DNA of 64,000 bases, from contig NZ_JAPNLJ010000001.1 of NCBI RefSeq assembly GCF_026627445.1, positions 248,001-312,000 on the forward strand, written 5' to 3'. The stretch is from Streptomyces sp. H27-H1. Its GTDB lineage: Bacteria > Actinomycetota > Actinomycetes > Streptomycetales > Streptomycetaceae. The notes under the pieces were generated by a model. The model searched no databases. It was not told the origin of the DNA and worked only from the letters and a program-made list of their open reading frames with translations. Below are positions 25,921 to 34,215 of this stretch, one piece after another. Made by a program: the position numbers and the translations under genes. Each line of letters starts with the position of its first letter. Position 1 is the stretch's first letter.

Positions 25921-27621
25921 TCACCGCCGCAGCAGCACGATCACCGAGCCCCACACGGTCAGCAGTACGTTGCCCAAGGCGTACGGGACCGTCGTGCCCA
26001 GGGCCGGGATCTGGCTGCGGGCACGTTCCGTCAGGGCGCCGAGGGCGGCCGTCGTGGTCTGGGCACCGGCCAGGGCGCCGAGCAGGATCGGCAGCGGGAG
26101 GCGCTGCACGAAGTGCCCGTAGGCGAATCCCGCCAGCAGCGGCACGCACGTCACGGCCGCGCCCCAGAGCAGCAGGGGCCAGCCGGCTTCGCGCAGCCCC
26201 GGGACGAAGCTCGGGCCGGCGTTGAGGCCGACGACCGTGACGAACACGCACAGCCCGAGCGTGCCCATCAGCCACTGCGCGGCCGACGGCAGGTTCCCGT
26301 AGGTGGGGTACTTGCTCCGGATCCAGCCGAAGACCAGCCCCATCAGCAGCGCCCCGGTGGAGGTGGACAGCGACAGCGGCGCGCCGGCCGCGTGCAGTGC
26401 CGGGATGCCGAGACAGCCGCCGAGGAAGAGCCCGAGCGCGATCCACACCATGTCCGTCGCGAAGCTGGTCGGCACCGGCTTGCCCAGCCGCGTCGCGGCC
26501 TCCTCCACCCGGGTGCGCGGCCCGGTCAGGACCAGGGTGTCGCCCCGCTCCACGGTGCTGTCGAGCCGCACCCGCAGGTCGGCGCCGGCCCGCCAGTGCC
26601 CGTCGACGAAGACCCCCGGCATGAACTCCTCGTGGCGCAGGGTGCGGATCGTGCGCCCGCTGAGGTTCCGGGTGGTGATGACGACGTGCAGGGTCTCGGT
26701 GCGGTAGGCGAGGAGCTCGAAGTCGTCCGCTTCCATCCCGATGTGCGTCCGCGCGTCGTACGCGACGAGGTCGCCGCGGACCGCACTGACGGCCAGGATG
26801 TCCCCGATCTCGACGCGGGTGTCCGGGGTGTGCTCCAGGATCGCCCCGGCGCGGCGCAGCCGGGTGATGTAGACGCGCCGACCGGCGGCCTTCTGCTCCG
26901 CCTCGAACTCCCCGATCGTGCGACCGGCGAAGGCCGCCACGTCGACGGCGTACGCGCGCAGCACGTGCTTGTAGTAACCCTCCCCGGCGTCGGGGTCGTC
27001 CTCGGCGGCCTCCAGGTCGGCGGCGAGCACGGCGCTCTCCTCGGCGAGGTCCCGGCGCAGGAGGTGGGGCAGGATGCCGGCGAGGAGCAGCGCGGGCAGA
27101 ACCGTACCGAGGGGGTACGTGACCGCGTAGGCGACGGCGATCAGATGGGACTGGTCCCGCGCCTCGGCCGCGCTCACGCCGGGCAGGTGGGAGATGGCGT
27201 CGGAGCCGACGCCGATGACGGCGGACTGGGTGAGGCCGCCGCCGAGCAGCCCGGCGGAGAGTCCCGGCCCGTAACCGGCGAGGGTGGCGAACGCCCAGGC
27301 GCCGGCCAGTCCGGTGACGCAGACGATGACGGCGAGGACGACCTGGGGGAGGCCGTCCTTGCGCAGGGCGCGGAAGAACTGCGGGCCCACGTCGTAGCCC
27401 AGGGCGAAGAGGAACATGAGGAAGAAGACGGACTTGATCGGACCGTCGATCTCGACCTTGGCCTGGGACCCGATGACCAGGCCGGCGACGAGGCATCCGG
27501 TGACGGCCCCGAGGGCGATCGACCTGTACCGCAGACGGCCGATCAGGAAGCCGACGGAGATGGTCAGGAAGATCAGCAACTCGGGATAGGGCCGGAAGAT
27601 CTCCGCCCTGAGCCAGTCCAT
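25921..27621 (-). CDS. AspT-type (AAE family) transporter with TrkA_C domains
   Basis: A 566-residue transporter of the aspartate:alanine exchanger family. About five N-terminal helices are followed by a cytoplasmic region (about 200-380) with two TrkA_C regulatory domains (AILEHTPDTRVEIGDILAV and VERGDTLVLTGPRTRVEEA). About five more helices end in LPILLGALAGAQTTTAALGA, the repeated GAxTTT-type pore motif also seen as GGGLTQSAVIGVG in the first half. Transport of an amino acid or dicarboxylate is likely; the substrate is unknown. The ATG at 27621 begins MDWLRAEIF; in-frame codons go back to 27651. Confidence 0.88.
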   Translation of the reverse strand: MDWLRAEIFRPYPELLIFLTISVGFLIGRLRYRSIALGAVTGCLVAGLVIGSQAKVEIDGPIKSVFFLMFLFALGYDVGPQFFRALRKDGLPQVVLAVIVCVTGLAGAWAFATLAGYGPGLSAGLLGGGLTQSAVIGVGSDAISHLPGVSAAEARDQSHLIAVAYAVTYPLGTVLPALLLAGILPHLLRRDLAEESAVLAADLEAAEDDPDAGEGYYKHVLRAYAVDVAAFAGRTIGEFEAEQKAAGRRVYITRLRRAGAILEHTPDTRVEIGDILAVSAVRGDLVAYDARTHIGMEADDFELLAYRTETLHVVITTRNLSGRTIRTLRHEEFMPGVFVDGHWRAGADLRVRLDSTVERGDTLVLTGPRTRVEEAATRLGKPVPTSFATDMVWIALGLFLGGCLGIPALHAAGAPLSLSTSTGALLMGLVFGWIRSKYPTYGNLPSAAQWLMGTLGLCVFVTVVGLNAGPSFVPGLREAGWPLLLWGAAVTCVPLLAGFAYGHFVQRLPLPILLGALAGAQTTTAALGALTERARSQIPALGTTVPYALGNVLLTVWGSVIVLLRR

Positions 27622-27910
27622 CCACGCCACCCGCACCCACCCGCTTCCCACCCGCCGGCGCCGCCACCACGGCAGCCCGGGCCGCCTCGGGAAACGGTAT
27701 GCGCCGGTATGCCCGCCCGCACCCGGAAGTACGGGCCGGGCCCCCGCGTCAAGGCCCGCTGGCCTGCGCCGCCCGCCTGCTCGCCGGACCCGGGGGTCGG
27801 CTCGGGCACCTGCCTGCCAGTCCGCAAGATGCCACGCCGATCGCTTGGCTCGCGGGTGACACCCGGCGCAGAATCGCTGTCATCGCTTCGGATCATCAGG
27901 GGGAAACACC

Positions 27911-28093
27911 ATGAAGCTCTTCGTTCGTGCTGCCGCGAGCATTTCGGCTATCGCTGCTGCTCTGGTCATCGGATTCGGGTTCGCCGGCGGGGAAACCGTC
28001 AATTCCGCGGACGCCGCTCCGGCCGTTGTCACCGAGACCGCGACCACGGCTTCGGTGAACGGCAACGGCAACGACAGCCTCAACTGGGACTGA
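27911..28093 (+). CDS. Small exported peptide (possible precursor)
   Basis: A 60-residue peptide with a strong ribosome site (AGGGGGA). Residues 1-35 look like a Sec signal (KLFVRAAASISAIAAALVIG, cleavage near NSADA-AP). The predicted mature part is 25 residues, VVTETATTASVNGNGNDSLN followed by WD, with no Cys and two Gly-Asn pairs. It is 71 bases upstream of an ATP-grasp ligase on the same strand and has lower GC than its neighbours. It may be a substrate for that enzyme, as in pheganomycin- or microviridin-type systems, or just a secreted peptide. The signal argues somewhat against a cytoplasmic substrate. Confidence 0.7.
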   Translation: MKLFVRAAASISAIAAALVIGFGFAGGETVNSADAAPAVVTETATTASVNGNGNDSLNWD

Positions 28094-28164
28094 TACCGAA
28101 GCGAATGGAACGCGGTAAGCCCGGAATAGGTGCGGGACAGGAACAGACGGCAGGGATGGACGAA

Positions 28165-29415
28165 ATGAATCTCTTGGTGTGCCGGTGGGACCGGGTGACG
28201 CTGCGGGCATTGCTGGACCGGGGCGCCAGGGTGACCCTGGTCTACGACGAGTGGGAGGCCGCGAACCGGGCCATCGACCCGGAGCTCATCGCCCGCGTCG
28301 ACAGGCACTACGTGATCCGCAGCTTCGACGCCCTGGACGAGATGGCCCAGCTCGCGGTCGACATCCGGTCGGCCGGGGTGAAGATCGACCGGGTGTTGAG
28401 CCTCTCCGAGTTCAGCCAGTTCAGCGCCGCCTACCTGGCGACCCTGCTGGGCCTGCCGCAGCCGGCGGTCGAGAAGTCCGTCCTGATGCGGGACAAGCGC
28501 GCGATGAAGGACCGGGCCCGGCAGGCGGGCATCACCTGCGCCCGGTACGTGTCCCTCTCCACCGCGGACGTCGAGGGCTCGGTGCGCCGGGTCACCGACC
28601 AGCTCGGCTTCCCCGTGGTCGTCAAGCCCGCCGCGGGCCTCGGATCGGTCGCCACCTCCCTGGTCTCGGAGCCGGAAGAGCTCGCGGGGATCCTGCGTGC
28701 GGCCGGCAACGAGACCGTCGCCCAGTTCCTGATCGCCGAGGAGCCCATCGACGGCGACGAGTACCACGTGGACGCCATCTGGGAGAACGGCAAGGCGCAG
28801 ATCCTCGGCGTCAGCCGCTACCTGCGACCGCGGATGACGGTGACCACGCCGGGCCGGGACAACGGCTCGATCCTGCTGCCGCGCGAACCGGAGCAGGAGC
28901 TGTACGCCGAGGTCGAGGAGCTGCACGAGCGGATCAACGCCGCTTTCGACATCACCGACGACATCACCCACCTGGAGATCTTCCGCCGGGCCGACGGCCG
29001 GCTGTGGTTCTCCGAGATCGCCACCCGGTTCGCCGGCGGGGCCATTCCGGAGAGCTTCGGACCGCTCGGCGCCGACCTGCGCGAACTGTGGGTCGAGGCG
29101 ATCATGGGCGCCGGCGCCGAGCCGCTGTCCCTGCGCACGCCGCCGTACCCGTACATCGGCTGGATCAACCTTGCCCCGGCCGAGCCCGGACTGATCGTCA
29201 AGGAGCCCTCCGACGAGGAGATCGCCGCCTTCCCGTACGTCCTGGACACCATCCGCTCCCGCCCGGCCGGTTTCGAGATCGGCGAGTTGCACCCCTCGGT
29301 GTGGTGCCTGCTGCTGGTGCTGGGCGCGGACAGCGAGGAGCAGTTCCGCGAGCGGGCCGCCGAGCTGGAGGCCGCGCTGCTGCCCTCGTACGAGATGGGC
29401 CCGGTGACGGCGTGA
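28165..29415 (+). CDS. ATP-grasp carboxylate-amine ligase
   Basis: A 416-residue ATP-grasp enzyme of the amino-acid ligase kind. The N-terminal domain (LVCRWDRVTLRALLDRGARV) leads to the ATP-binding part: DKRAMKDRARQAGI, VVVKPAAGLGSVA (phosphate loop), and the metal-binding end with HLEIFRRADGRLWFSEIATRFAGG. Such enzymes activate a carboxylate as acyl phosphate and join it to an amine. The start ATG at 28165 has AGGGA nine bases upstream; an ATG three codons earlier is less well placed. GTGA overlap with the aminotransferase shows coupling. Substrates are unknown. Confidence 0.88.
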   Translation: MNLLVCRWDRVTLRALLDRGARVTLVYDEWEAANRAIDPELIARVDRHYVIRSFDALDEMAQLAVDIRSAGVKIDRVLSLSEFSQFSAAYLATLLGLPQPAVEKSVLMRDKRAMKDRARQAGITCARYVSLSTADVEGSVRRVTDQLGFPVVVKPAAGLGSVATSLVSEPEELAGILRAAGNETVAQFLIAEEPIDGDEYHVDAIWENGKAQILGVSRYLRPRMTVTTPGRDNGSILLPREPEQELYAEVEELHERINAAFDITDDITHLEIFRRADGRLWFSEIATRFAGGAIPESFGPLGADLRELWVEAIMGAGAEPLSLRTPPYPYIGWINLAPAEPGLIVKEPSDEEIAAFPYVLDTIRSRPAGFEIGELHPSVWCLLLVLGADSEEQFRERAAELEAALLPSYEMGPVTA

Positions 29416-30587
29416 CCGCGTCGCTCACCGAGGCGCCGACGTCTGCGCAGGCATCTGCGCCTACGTCTGCGCAGGCGTCCGGGCCTACGTCCGGGCCTAC
29501 GTCCGGGCCTACGTCCGGGCCTACGTCCGGGCCTACGTCCGCGCCGGAGTCCGCCAAGCTCGGGTTCGGGGCCCGGTTCACCCAGCACATGGTGCTCGCC
29601 CGGTGGACGCCCGGGACCGGCTGGTCACCGCTGGAGCTGGTGCCCCACGCCGCGCTGGAACTGTCGCCCGCCGCCATGGCGCTGCACTACGGCCAGGCCG
29701 TGTTCGAGGGGCTCAAGGCGTACCCGCGCCGGGACGGTTCGATCGCGCTCTTCCGCCCGGACGTCAACGCCGCTCGGTTCAACCGCAGCGCCGTGCGCCT
29801 GGCCATGCCGGACATGCCCGTCGAGGTCTTCACCGAGGCGTGCGAAATCGTGGTGCGCGCGGACGCCTCGGAGGTGCCGCGCGGCCCGGGGCAGAGCCTC
29901 TACCTGCGTCCCTTCATGATCGCCGTGGAGCCGAGCCTGGGGGTGCGGCCCGCGCAGGAGTATCTGTTCGCGGTCATCGCCTCACCGGTGGACCACTTCT
30001 TCGCCGACGGCTACCAGTCGATCGACGTGTGGTGTGCACCGGACCACATCCGGGCCGCGCCCGGCGGCACGGGCGCCGCCAAGTGCGCGGGCAACTACGC
30101 GGGCAGCCTCGCCGCCAAGGCGGAGGCGCTCTCCCGGGGATGCCACGAGGTGCTGTGGCTGGACTCCCGCGAGCACCGCTGGGTCGAGGAACTCGGCGCG
30201 ATGAACTTCTTCTGCGTCACCCGCGACGAGTCCGGCACCCCGCTGCTGGCCACCCCGCGCCTGTCGGGGACCATCCTCGCGGGCAACACCCGGGGCAGCC
30301 TCATCGAGCTGGCGGCCTCGCTGGGCATCCGCACCGTCGAGCGTCCGGTGTCCCTCGCCGAACTGACCGCCGGGGACGGCCGGGTGACCGAGGCGTTCGC
30401 CTGCGGCACGGCGGCCTCCGTGGTGCCCATCGGGGCGGTGACCGGTGAGGCCGGAAGGAGCGTCATCGGCGACGGCCGGCCCGGTGAGATCACCACCCGG
30501 CTGCGCGACGAACTCGCCGCCGTCCATTACGGGGAGAAGGCCGACCTGTTCGGCTGGATGCACCCCGTGGCACCGTCCGTCCCCTAG
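29412..30587 (+). CDS. Branched-chain-type amino acid aminotransferase (PLP fold IV)
   Basis: A 391-residue fold-type IV aminotransferase similar to IlvE. Recognisable parts: ALHYGQAVFEGLKAYPRRDG, LYLRPFMIAVEPSLGV, GAAKCAGNYAGSLAAKAEA (the Lys is the expected PLP lysine), LGAMNFFCV and AFACGTAASVVPIG. It could make or remove a keto acid for the cluster. Residues 1-50 are an extra Thr/Ser/Pro/Gly tail with GPTS repeated, absent from ordinary IlvE. It overlaps the ATP-grasp gene by four bases and ends the first block, followed by a strong terminator. Confidence 0.9.
   Translation: MTASLTEAPTSAQASAPTSAQASGPTSGPTSGPTSGPTSGPTSAPESAKLGFGARFTQHMVLARWTPGTGWSPLELVPHAALELSPAAMALHYGQAVFEGLKAYPRRDGSIALFRPDVNAARFNRSAVRLAMPDMPVEVFTEACEIVVRADASEVPRGPGQSLYLRPFMIAVEPSLGVRPAQEYLFAVIASPVDHFFADGYQSIDVWCAPDHIRAAPGGTGAAKCAGNYAGSLAAKAEALSRGCHEVLWLDSREHRWVEELGAMNFFCVTRDESGTPLLATPRLSGTILAGNTRGSLIELAASLGIRTVERPVSLAELTAGDGRVTEAFACGTAASVVPIGAVTGEAGRSVIGDGRPGEITTRLRDELAAVHYGEKADLFGWMHPVAPSVP
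29481..29540 (+). repeat. 12-bp tandem repeat in the aminotransferase N-terminus
   Basis: Five perfect copies of GGGCCTACGTCC encode successive GPTS units. Degenerate copies (TCTGCGCAGGCA-like) extend upstream to about 29442. The multiple-of-three period keeps the frame, so length can vary between strains without loss of the enzyme. Confidence 0.9.
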
Positions 30588-30605
30588 CGGGTCGACCGAC
30601 GGGAT

Positions 30606-30653
30606 GAAAAGGGTTGTTGCCACCGGCTCCCGCCGGCGGCGACAACCCTTTTC
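30606..30653. terminator. Strong hairpin terminator within the cluster
   Basis: Two 21-base arms (30606-30626 and 30633-30653) pair with only two imperfect positions around a six-base loop. The outer part GAAAAGGGTTGT / ACAACCCTTTTC gives T-rich ends in both directions. It lies 18 bases after the aminotransferase stop. It suggests that the second block is read from its own promoter in the 195-base gap before 30849, a stretch of lower GC. Confidence 0.87.
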
Positions 30654-30848
30654 GCATTTCCCCTTCGATGTTCCGGACAACCGGAATTCGGCCCGCCGGG
30701 CAGGAGGATGCCAGGCCGCCTCGCGCCAGCCGAAAACGATGAATTCGGCGCCGCGAACCCACAGGATGGATTCACGAAACCGGTCTGGTTTCCGGCGCGT
30801 TGCAGGCTGACCGAGCCCGCGCCCATTGCACAGGACTTAGGGGATCAA

Positions 30849-31865
30849 ATGGCCACGCCCACGTACACCCACGGTGGTTGGCGTCCTTCGGCAGACCGCT
30901 TTCTGGAGATCGTCGACCAGCCGCTCTACCGCACCCTGGTGGACCTCCAGGACCTCGTGACCACCGAGACCGCCTTCTTCTGGAGCGAGCGCGGGGTCAA
31001 GTCCGTACACCTGCCCATCACCACCAACAGCATCTCCAGCCCGATGGGCCTGGGCAGCGACTCCCTGCCCGTCGAGATCGAACTCTTCGGCCAGCGCACC
31101 TTCCTCGCCGACTCCATGCAGTTCATGCTGGAGTACGGCTGCCGCCTCAGCCCGCAGGGCGCCTGGTACCTCATGCCGAGCTTCCGCGGCGAGGACTGCG
31201 ACGAGACCCACCTCAACCAGTTCTTCCACAGCGAGGCGGAGCTGCCCGGCGGCCTCGACGAGTGCATCGAGGCCGTCAACGCCTACATGCGCCGCCTGGC
31301 CCAGGCCGTCCTGGACCGCTACGCCGACGACGTGCGTGCCATCGCCGGCTCCACCGAGCACCTGGAGCGTATGGCGGGCCTGGAGTCCTTCCCGCGCATC
31401 ACGTTCGACGAGGCCGTGGCGCACCTCGGTGACGACGCGGAGGCCGTCGAGGAGCAGGGCGGCTGGCGCACCCTGTCCCGCCACGGCGAGCGCCGCCTGA
31501 TGAACGAGATCAGCCCGATCCTGTGGGTCACCCACTACGACCACCTGTCGGTGCCCTTCTACCAGGCGTACGGCGACGAGGAGGGCCGCACCGCCCTCAA
31601 CGGCGACCTGCTCTTCGGCATCGGCGAAACGGTCGGCTGCGGCGAGCGTCACGTCGACGGCGAGCAGGCCCGCAAGGCCCTCGCGCACCACCAGGTGCCG
31701 GAGGCGGACTACGACTGGTACGTCCGCATGAAGGACGCCCGTCCGCAGCACACCTCCGGTTTCGGCCTCGGCATCGAGCGCTGGCTGATGTGGGTGCTCC
31801 AGCAGAACGACATCCGCGAGCTGCAGCTGGCTCCCCGTCTGAACGGCGTCACCGTCACCCCGTGA
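30849..31865 (+). CDS. AsnRS/AspRS-like class II synthetase core without anticodon domain
   Basis: A 338-residue protein with the class II aminoacyl-tRNA synthetase fold of the Asx group. Motif 2 is FRGEDCDETHLNQFFHSEAE (FRGE at 112-115) and motif 3 is GFGLGIERWLM (304-314), both catalytically complete. There is no N-terminal OB-fold for the anticodon, as in asparagine synthetase AsnA and AsnRS-related enzymes. It can be expected to form an aminoacyl-adenylate, probably of Asp or Asn, and pass it to a small acceptor rather than to cognate tRNA. AGGGGATC precedes the ATG. It opens the second block. Confidence 0.85.
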   Translation: MATPTYTHGGWRPSADRFLEIVDQPLYRTLVDLQDLVTTETAFFWSERGVKSVHLPITTNSISSPMGLGSDSLPVEIELFGQRTFLADSMQFMLEYGCRLSPQGAWYLMPSFRGEDCDETHLNQFFHSEAELPGGLDECIEAVNAYMRRLAQAVLDRYADDVRAIAGSTEHLERMAGLESFPRITFDEAVAHLGDDAEAVEEQGGWRTLSRHGERRLMNEISPILWVTHYDHLSVPFYQAYGDEEGRTALNGDLLFGIGETVGCGERHVDGEQARKALAHHQVPEADYDWYVRMKDARPQHTSGFGLGIERWLMWVLQQNDIRELQLAPRLNGVTVTP

Positions 31866-31972
31866 CAGCTGCTCGTCGCCGAACCGGCGCCCCCCGGGGC
31901 GCCGGCCGGCGAGCCACCCCGAGCCCGCCCGAGCCGCCCCCATCCCCCCGCACTGGACGTACTGGACCCACC

Positions 31973-32698
31973 ATGCCCTTGACCACCAACGCCCCGGCGC
32001 CCGCCACCGAGCTGGTCCGGCGCGCGTACGGGCCCGCCGGGCACTACGTCCTCGGCGGCCCGGCCCTGGAGCGGCTGCGCCACTCCGAACAGCTCGTCGA
32101 GCGGCTGCTGGCCACCGCCTCCGTTCGCCGGACGCACCTGCCCGTCCTCGTACCGCCGGTCCTGGTCCGGCCGGTACGCGAGCTGCTCCGCCCCACCCTG
32201 CGACGGACCGCGCTGACCACGCACAACTCCGAGCAGCCCACCGGCTGGTACCCCACCGCCGGGCTGTGCCTGCGCGGGCTGCCGCTCGTCTCCAAGCAGC
32301 GGTTCAGCTGGCGTGAACTGCCGGTCGGCTTCTGGTCGGGCGGTCCGGCCGTGGCCCCGGTGGCCGGGGGCGACGCCGAGGACCTGGTGTGCGCGGACGG
32401 GCTGCTCGCGCGGCCCGAAGGGCAGGACGGCGGCCTGGCACCACTCGTGGACCGGATCCTCCACGAGCTCGGCGTCCCCGCCCGGCCGACACCGGAACCC
32501 TGGGCGCTTGCCGGGGAGTCGCTGGTGTGGCGGCACGAGGGCCGGGTGACCGCCTCGGTGACCGCCCTGCCCGCGGAGGCCGCCAAGCAGTACGGCGCCT
32601 GCTACATGGACGCCGACAACCGGCTGCGCCCGCTGGACATCACCTTCTTCCACATCAGCCAGTTCGCGCTGCTGCGCGGGACGGAGGCCGCCGCGTGA
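31973..32698 (+). CDS. Unknown protein with weak class II synthetase resemblance
   Basis: A 241-residue protein I cannot assign firmly. Segments such as THLPVLVPPVLVRPVRELLR, GWYPTAGLCLRGLPLVSKQR and LPVGFWSGGPAV have the spacing and feel of SerRS/ProRS catalytic domains, but motif 2 and motif 3 signatures are missing. It may be a decayed or accessory synthetase subunit. It ends in GTGA overlap with the ProRS-like gene, which supports a shared complex. The ATG at 31973 is the first good start after a 107-base gap. Confidence 0.7.
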   Translation: MPLTTNAPAPATELVRRAYGPAGHYVLGGPALERLRHSEQLVERLLATASVRRTHLPVLVPPVLVRPVRELLRPTLRRTALTTHNSEQPTGWYPTAGLCLRGLPLVSKQRFSWRELPVGFWSGGPAVAPVAGGDAEDLVCADGLLARPEGQDGGLAPLVDRILHELGVPARPTPEPWALAGESLVWRHEGRVTASVTALPAEAAKQYGACYMDADNRLRPLDITFFHISQFALLRGTEAAA

Positions 32699-34149
32699 CC
32701 CCGCAGGCACAAGCCCCGGTGGCGGCCACCACCGGATGGGCCGGGGACGCCGCGGCGCTCCAGCGCTCCCACATCATCCACGCCAAGTACCCCGTGGCCG
32801 GGGCCAGCGGCTGGCTGCCGCACGGCTACGCCCTCTGCTCCCGGGTCGTGGACGCCTTCCGCGGGCTGTTCGCCGAGGGGGGCTACGAGGAACTCGGACT
32901 GCCCTCGGCCGTACCGCTGTCCGCCCTGGAACGGCAGGCCGGTTCGATCAAGAGCTTCCTGGACCGGGTGTACCTGCTGCGGGACGCCGAGGGGCAGGGC
33001 GCTCCGGGCGGTGGCGAGCCGCTGGTGCTGGCCTCCACCATCGAGGCGCAGATCTCCCTGGTGATGGCCGACTGGCTGGCCGAGGGGCGCACCCCGCCGT
33101 TCCGGGTCACCACCGTACGCACGGTGGGCCGCCACGAAGGCCACGGAATGCGGCCGTTGTGGATGGAGCGGTTCGTGTGGCCGTTCTTCGAGGCGCAGGC
33201 CGCTTTCACCGGCGACTCGGCCGCCGACACCGCCTTCCTGCTGCACGGACCCGGCCGGGTGGCGGCGGGGATGGGCCTGGCGACCTTCGCAGTCGAACGG
33301 GTCAAGGAGCCGGGGGCCGGGGGCGCCTACGCCGACCGGCGCCACGAGCTGGTCACCCTGCTGCCGGAGGGCACCTCGACCACGCTGACCTCCGTCTACG
33401 AACTCGGCACCCGCTTCAGCGAGACGTTCGGGGTGCACAGCGCGGGCGAACCGCTGTCCATGCTCAACTTCGGCTTCTCGGCCCGGCTGGTCCTCGCCCT
33501 GCTGGTGCACTCGCACGCAGACCCCGAGCGCCCGGTGTACCACCCGTCCGTGGCTCCGGTGCAGGTGGCGGTCGTCCCCTCCGTACTGGAAGGCATCGAG
33601 GAGGCCGCCGCGCTGGCCGCAGCCCTGGGGGAGCGGGGCGTACGGGCCGAGGTGTACGACGACCACCGCGGCCGGCGGGCCCGGATCGCCAAGGCCCGGT
33701 CCCACGGCGCCCCCCTCTTCCTGACCGTGGAGGGGCCGGAGCGGGGTGGGCAGCTGCTGCTGGGCGCCGACGCGGACGCCGGCGATCCGGTGGACCCGGA
33801 AGGCGGACCAGACGCGCTCGCGGAGCAGGTGACCGCGCGCCTGGAGGCGCTGGGCACCGAACTGCGCCGGGTGCGGGCCGCCGAACACAGCTCCCGCGTC
33901 CTGGACCTGGACGCCTTCCCCGGACCGGACACCGTGCCCGCGGCCGCCCGCGTCCCGCTGTGCCGCGCCGAGGCGTGCGCCGGCGCCGCGCTGGGCAACC
34001 TGGCCGGCCTCAATGTCATCGGCCGGCTCGCCGGGGAGAACGGGGTCCCGTCCGACGAGGCCGCCGCACCGCACCGGCCGTGCGCCGGCTGCGGTCGGCC
34101 GACCGGCTCGTCGGTGCTGCTCGGCCGCAAGTTCCGGGGCGAGAAGTAG
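32695..34149 (+). CDS. Prolyl-tRNA synthetase homologue (archaeal/eukaryal type)
   Basis: A 484-residue class II synthetase related to the ProRS form with a C-terminal zinc domain. Markers: KYPVAGASGWLPHGYALCSR, VRTVGRHEGHGMRPLW (motif 2 region), LNFGFSARLVLALLVHSHAD (motif 3, usually WGxSTR), and the anticodon-binding opening VAPVQVAVVPS. The last 60 residues contain CRAEACAG and CAGCGRP, a likely Zn site. The usual WQEGHTA is changed to GRHEGHG and motif 3 is divergent, so substrate or tRNA use may differ. The bacterial housekeeping enzyme is of another type, so this is an acquired paralogue. Confidence 0.85.
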   Translation: MTPQAQAPVAATTGWAGDAAALQRSHIIHAKYPVAGASGWLPHGYALCSRVVDAFRGLFAEGGYEELGLPSAVPLSALERQAGSIKSFLDRVYLLRDAEGQGAPGGGEPLVLASTIEAQISLVMADWLAEGRTPPFRVTTVRTVGRHEGHGMRPLWMERFVWPFFEAQAAFTGDSAADTAFLLHGPGRVAAGMGLATFAVERVKEPGAGGAYADRRHELVTLLPEGTSTTLTSVYELGTRFSETFGVHSAGEPLSMLNFGFSARLVLALLVHSHADPERPVYHPSVAPVQVAVVPSVLEGIEEAAALAAALGERGVRAEVYDDHRGRRARIAKARSHGAPLFLTVEGPERGGQLLLGADADAGDPVDPEGGPDALAEQVTARLEALGTELRRVRAAEHSSRVLDLDAFPGPDTVPAAARVPLCRAEACAGAALGNLAGLNVIGRLAGENGVPSDEAAAPHRPCAGCGRPTGSSVLLGRKFRGEK

Positions 34150-34215
34150 GCCGAGCGGGCCGCGCAAGGGCCGTGAAAGGCCGGAGAAGGACACGAAATG
34201 GAGGAGAGAAGAGCG

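Noticed and set aside
29442..29540. CRISPR-like array
   Set aside because: Units are 12 bp with no spacers and keep the reading frame; it is a coding tandem repeat. No CRISPR array or cas gene was seen anywhere.
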